Of a stretch of 64,000 nucleotides of DNA, positions 61,795 through 64,000 are shown piece after piece (positions within the stretch are counted from its first letter, which is position 1; the number at the start of each line of letters is the position of its first letter). The notes beneath the pieces were generated by a model. That model did not search any database, was not told the DNA's origin, and worked only from the letters and a program-made list of their open reading frames with translations. The stretch is from the NCBI GenBank assembly GCA_027490155.1, contig JAIXYP010000069.1, positions 62,001 to 126,000 on the forward strand. The letters run 5' to 3'. This stretch comes from Cytophagaceae bacterium. GTDB taxonomy: Bacteria > Bacteroidota > Bacteroidia > Cytophagales > Flexibacteraceae. The translations under genes were made by a program, and so were the position numbers.

Positions 61795-64000
61795 ATGCTC
61801 GGTATGGAGGCGGATAAAGGGGATCATGGCGTATTGGCGCATTTGGCACGACGGCTGTCTAACCTCAGCAGTGCCAACCGTTTGCTGTTTATGCCCCGTT
61901 TGCGCCTAGGCCATGAGGTCGATCTGCGCTTGGCCGATTGGCTGATGGGCAAGTCCGCTGCCGAGCTCCGGAACCTGGTGGTTAATGGAGCCAAACGCAT
62001 TACGCTCAGTACGGTGGCCGACCCACGTGCTGCCGATGCCAACCTGCTGAGCCGATCCCTTCAGAAGCTGGCGAGGCAAGACCTATTTGTCCAGCAAGAG
62101 CAAGGTACCCATGACCTCCATTTGGGGTATCCTTTTGTGGTAGGTTCATTGGCAGCTGGTGTGCCGATCTTGGCGCCTTTGGTGCTGTTCCCCTGCCAGC
62201 TTAGCCAGCAAGATGGCAAATGGCAGCTCAGTTTTCAGGATCAAGAGCCGCCCTACCTAAATCCTGCCTTTTTGTTGGCATGGTCGCACTATACGGGCCA
62301 GCCCTTGCCGCAAGACTTGCTAGATGCCGAGATTTTGCCAGTGCCAACCACTGAGGCCAACCCTGACCATGTTGGCTTTATGACCATGCTCTACCGTTTG
62401 CTGGTGGCAAATGGCATCGAGCTTCGGCTAACACCTGAGGTGATGGCTGATGGTTTAATGCCCTTTGTGCCAATACGCAAGCCAGAGCTGGAAGCAGTTT
62501 ATGGCCCCGGAATGCTCGAGTTCAAACCAATGGCCGTTTTGGGGTTGTTCCAACAGCCGGACGGCTACTTGCAACAAGACTATGACCAGTTTGGTGCTGA
62601 GGGCCGCACCATCGAGCAGTTTTTTGCGACCGATGCTGATCATGCTACCTACACTACCCGACACAGCATAAGGGAGGCAGATACCTACCTGCCCCTACCT
62701 TATGATACCAGCCAATGGCAGGCAATCATAGCGGTGCGGGGTGGCAAACCCTTGGTTGTGCAAGGCCCGCCGGGCAGTGGTAAATCCCAGCTGATCACCA
62801 ACCTGATTGCCGATTTTGTCAGCCGAGGTAAAACCGTTGCCTTAGTCTGCCAAAAGCGCGTGGCCTTAGATGTAGTCGCCAAACGATTGCAAGAGATTGG
62901 TATCCAACCATGGGTGGCCTTGGTACATGACTATAAGGAAGAGCGACATGACCTTTACTCCCGCCTCAAATCCCAAGTCGATCGGTTGGATCAATACCAG
63001 CAAGAGCTCAATGCACTTGGTGTCCTGCGGCTTGAGCAGCAATACCAGTCAATCAGCAACCAGATCGAGCAGGTATTGAGGCCACTAGAGGCGATCAAAA
63101 GACAACTCTATGCCATCGGGCCTGCGGGCATATCAGCCAAACAACTTTATCAGTTGCTGGCAGACCGACCAAATGTTACGGAGAAGTTTCCATTGTCTTT
63201 GAGCTGGGATCAAATGCCAGAGGTACCAAATTGGCCCACTTGGCAAGATGCCAAATTGCGACTCCGACTATTGTTGCAGCACAGGCAGCGGCTGTTGGCT
63301 AATCCTGATGCTAGTTCACTAGGTTGGCTTTTGGCCCATTACCCAGCTGAAACGGATCGACCCAATTGGCATGGCCTACCTGGCAGCCAGTTCAATGATA
63401 GTTTGGCCCAGATCCAGCAAGACCGAGAGGCCATATCCGCTGCCTTGCCGCATCTGCAAAGTCGTTTGCCCAAAGGAGCTACCACCTTGTCGGATCTCCA
63501 GACCTTGGTCCAGCTTTATCCTGCTTGGCAAGAAGGCTATGCAAAGGCTCAGGCTCATGACCTTGATGCCATCCGACGGCTGGACAAGGACCCTACCTTG
63601 AGCCAGCAGCTCCACGATGCAGCAGCTCAACTTGCTTTGCTGGCCAACCAAATGCCACACCTTTTGCGAATGCCAACCAGCGAGATTACCCAATTGGGCG
63701 ATTTGGTTCGGTTAACCGAGCAACAAGCCGCAGGGTGGTGGGGTAGGCTCACATGGCCTTATTCTAATGTCCGCCAGCAGCTCAAAGCCATTTTGGGTCA
63801 GTGGTTCGATAAACTAGCTGCGGATCAGGTTGGGGACTGCCTACGGGCGGAGCTTGATGCCTACAGTAAGTATAAGGCTCTACGTGAATCTGTAATAAAA
63901 TCAGCCAACCTAGCAGGGTTTGGCCCAGGTGACCATCAAGACCTACAAACGCTAGACCGTGCCCAATGGGTCGTGTTGTTTCGGGATAGGGTCCTGCTGC
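61795..64000 (+). CDS. Large SF1-like helicase / AAA ATPase, 5' part only
   Basis: An open frame that runs off the window end, with 735 codons visible. Residues about 1-300 form a family N-terminal domain (GYPFVVGSLAAGVPILAPLV, then IRKPELEAVYGPGMLEFKPM). Walker A is at about 321-330 (VQGPPGSGKSQLITNLIAD), followed by VALVCQKRVALDVVAKRL, the pattern of UPF1-like and DUF4011-type superfamily 1 helicases. A long coiled-coil-rich insertion follows, typical before the DEAD-like and C-terminal helicase motifs, which lie beyond the window. The ATG at 61795 is the first in frame after an upstream TAG. Such proteins serve in DNA repair or defence; the role here is unknown. Confidence 0.82.
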   Translation, partial: MLGMEADKGDHGVLAHLARRLSNLSSANRLLFMPRLRLGHEVDLRLADWLMGKSAAELRNLVVNGAKRITLSTVADPRAADANLLSRSLQKLARQDLFVQQEQGTHDLHLGYPFVVGSLAAGVPILAPLVLFPCQLSQQDGKWQLSFQDQEPPYLNPAFLLAWSHYTGQPLPQDLLDAEILPVPTTEANPDHVGFMTMLYRLLVANGIELRLTPEVMADGLMPFVPIRKPELEAVYGPGMLEFKPMAVLGLFQQPDGYLQQDYDQFGAEGRTIEQFFATDADHATYTTRHSIREADTYLPLPYDTSQWQAIIAVRGGKPLVVQGPPGSGKSQLITNLIADFVSRGKTVALVCQKRVALDVVAKRLQEIGIQPWVALVHDYKEERHDLYSRLKSQVDRLDQYQQELNALGVLRLEQQYQSISNQIEQVLRPLEAIKRQLYAIGPAGISAKQLYQLLADRPNVTEKFPLSLSWDQMPEVPNWPTWQDAKLRLRLLLQHRQRLLANPDASSLGWLLAHYPAETDRPNWHGLPGSQFNDSLAQIQQDREAISAALPHLQSRLPKGATTLSDLQTLVQLYPAWQEGYAKAQAHDLDAIRRLDKDPTLSQQLHDAAAQLALLANQMPHLLRMPTSEITQLGDLVRLTEQQAAGWWGRLTWPYSNVRQQLKAILGQWFDKLAADQVGDCLRAELDAYSKYKALRESVIKSANLAGFGPGDHQDLQTLDRAQWVVLFRDRVLL

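Noticed and set aside
1-64000. tRNA, rRNA, CRISPR arrays, complete insertion sequences, phage attachment sites
   Set aside because: Gene-free stretches were read for T-arm-like sequences, regular direct repeats and transposase motifs; none was convincing.

Overview
The window is a stretch of chromosome from a member of the Bacteroidota with roughly balanced base composition. Support comes from the gene content: type IX secretion (T9SS) C-terminal sorting domains, an S46 dipeptidyl-peptidase, SBBP-repeat and DUF3078 proteins, the folP-cdaA pair and the zapA / structured RNA / rny order. Several genes are preceded by the Bacteroidota-type -7 element TAnnTTTG. I cannot assign a family. No tRNA, rRNA, CRISPR array or intact insertion sequence was recognised.

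Layout. 1-3.5 kb: a nuoA standing apart from nuoB, a prolyl-oligopeptidase lipoprotein and a gamma-carbonic-anhydrase-like protein. 3.5-6.9 kb: an A+T-richer island of small orphan lipoproteins, two of them near-identical copies and two diverged relatives, with duplicated flanking DNA. 7-11.4 kb: an NmrA-like reductase, a two-gene ABC exporter, a metallo-beta-lactamase-fold hydrolase and a SPOR-domain protein. 11.5-14.3 kb (minus strand): a probable KDO operon of kdsA, a transaldolase fused to a KdsD-type CBS pair, and a KdsC-like HAD phosphatase. 14.6-28.6 kb: an NFACT (RqcH-like) protein, glmM, an SRPBCC protein, purH, a LysM lytic transglycosylase, rny, a candidate 6S RNA, zapA with its coiled-coil neighbour, and PBP1A. 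29-39 kb: folD, a Ppx/GppA phosphatase, a LUD protein overlapping lpxH, an S46 peptidase, folP, cdaA and gltX. 39-50.8 kb: a two-component system, a 53-residue membrane peptide, waaA, an unknown exported protein overlapping surE, an enoyl-CoA hydratase, a flippase, a DUF3078 protein, mscL and a class I aldolase. 51-61.6 kb: large secreted T9SS-type proteins with decayed gene remnants between them. 61.8 kb to the end: the first part of a large SF1-like helicase.

Several genes share an envelope theme: KDO synthesis (kdsA cluster), KDO transfer (waaA), lipid A (lpxH), amino-sugar precursor (glmM), murein (PBP1A, transglycosylase), division (zapA) and osmotic or c-di-AMP control (mscL, cdaA).

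The two observations I rate highest are these. First, the KDO operon has a transaldolase/fructose-6-phosphate-aldolase-like domain where an arabinose-5-phosphate isomerase SIS domain would be expected, joined to KdsD-like CBS domains; this suggests an alternative supply of arabinose-5-phosphate. Second, an 11-C tract lies inside the signal-peptide codons of a secreted beta-helix protein and puts the start codon out of frame by one base, so it looks like an ON/OFF slipped-strand switch read in the OFF state, unless it is a sequencing error.
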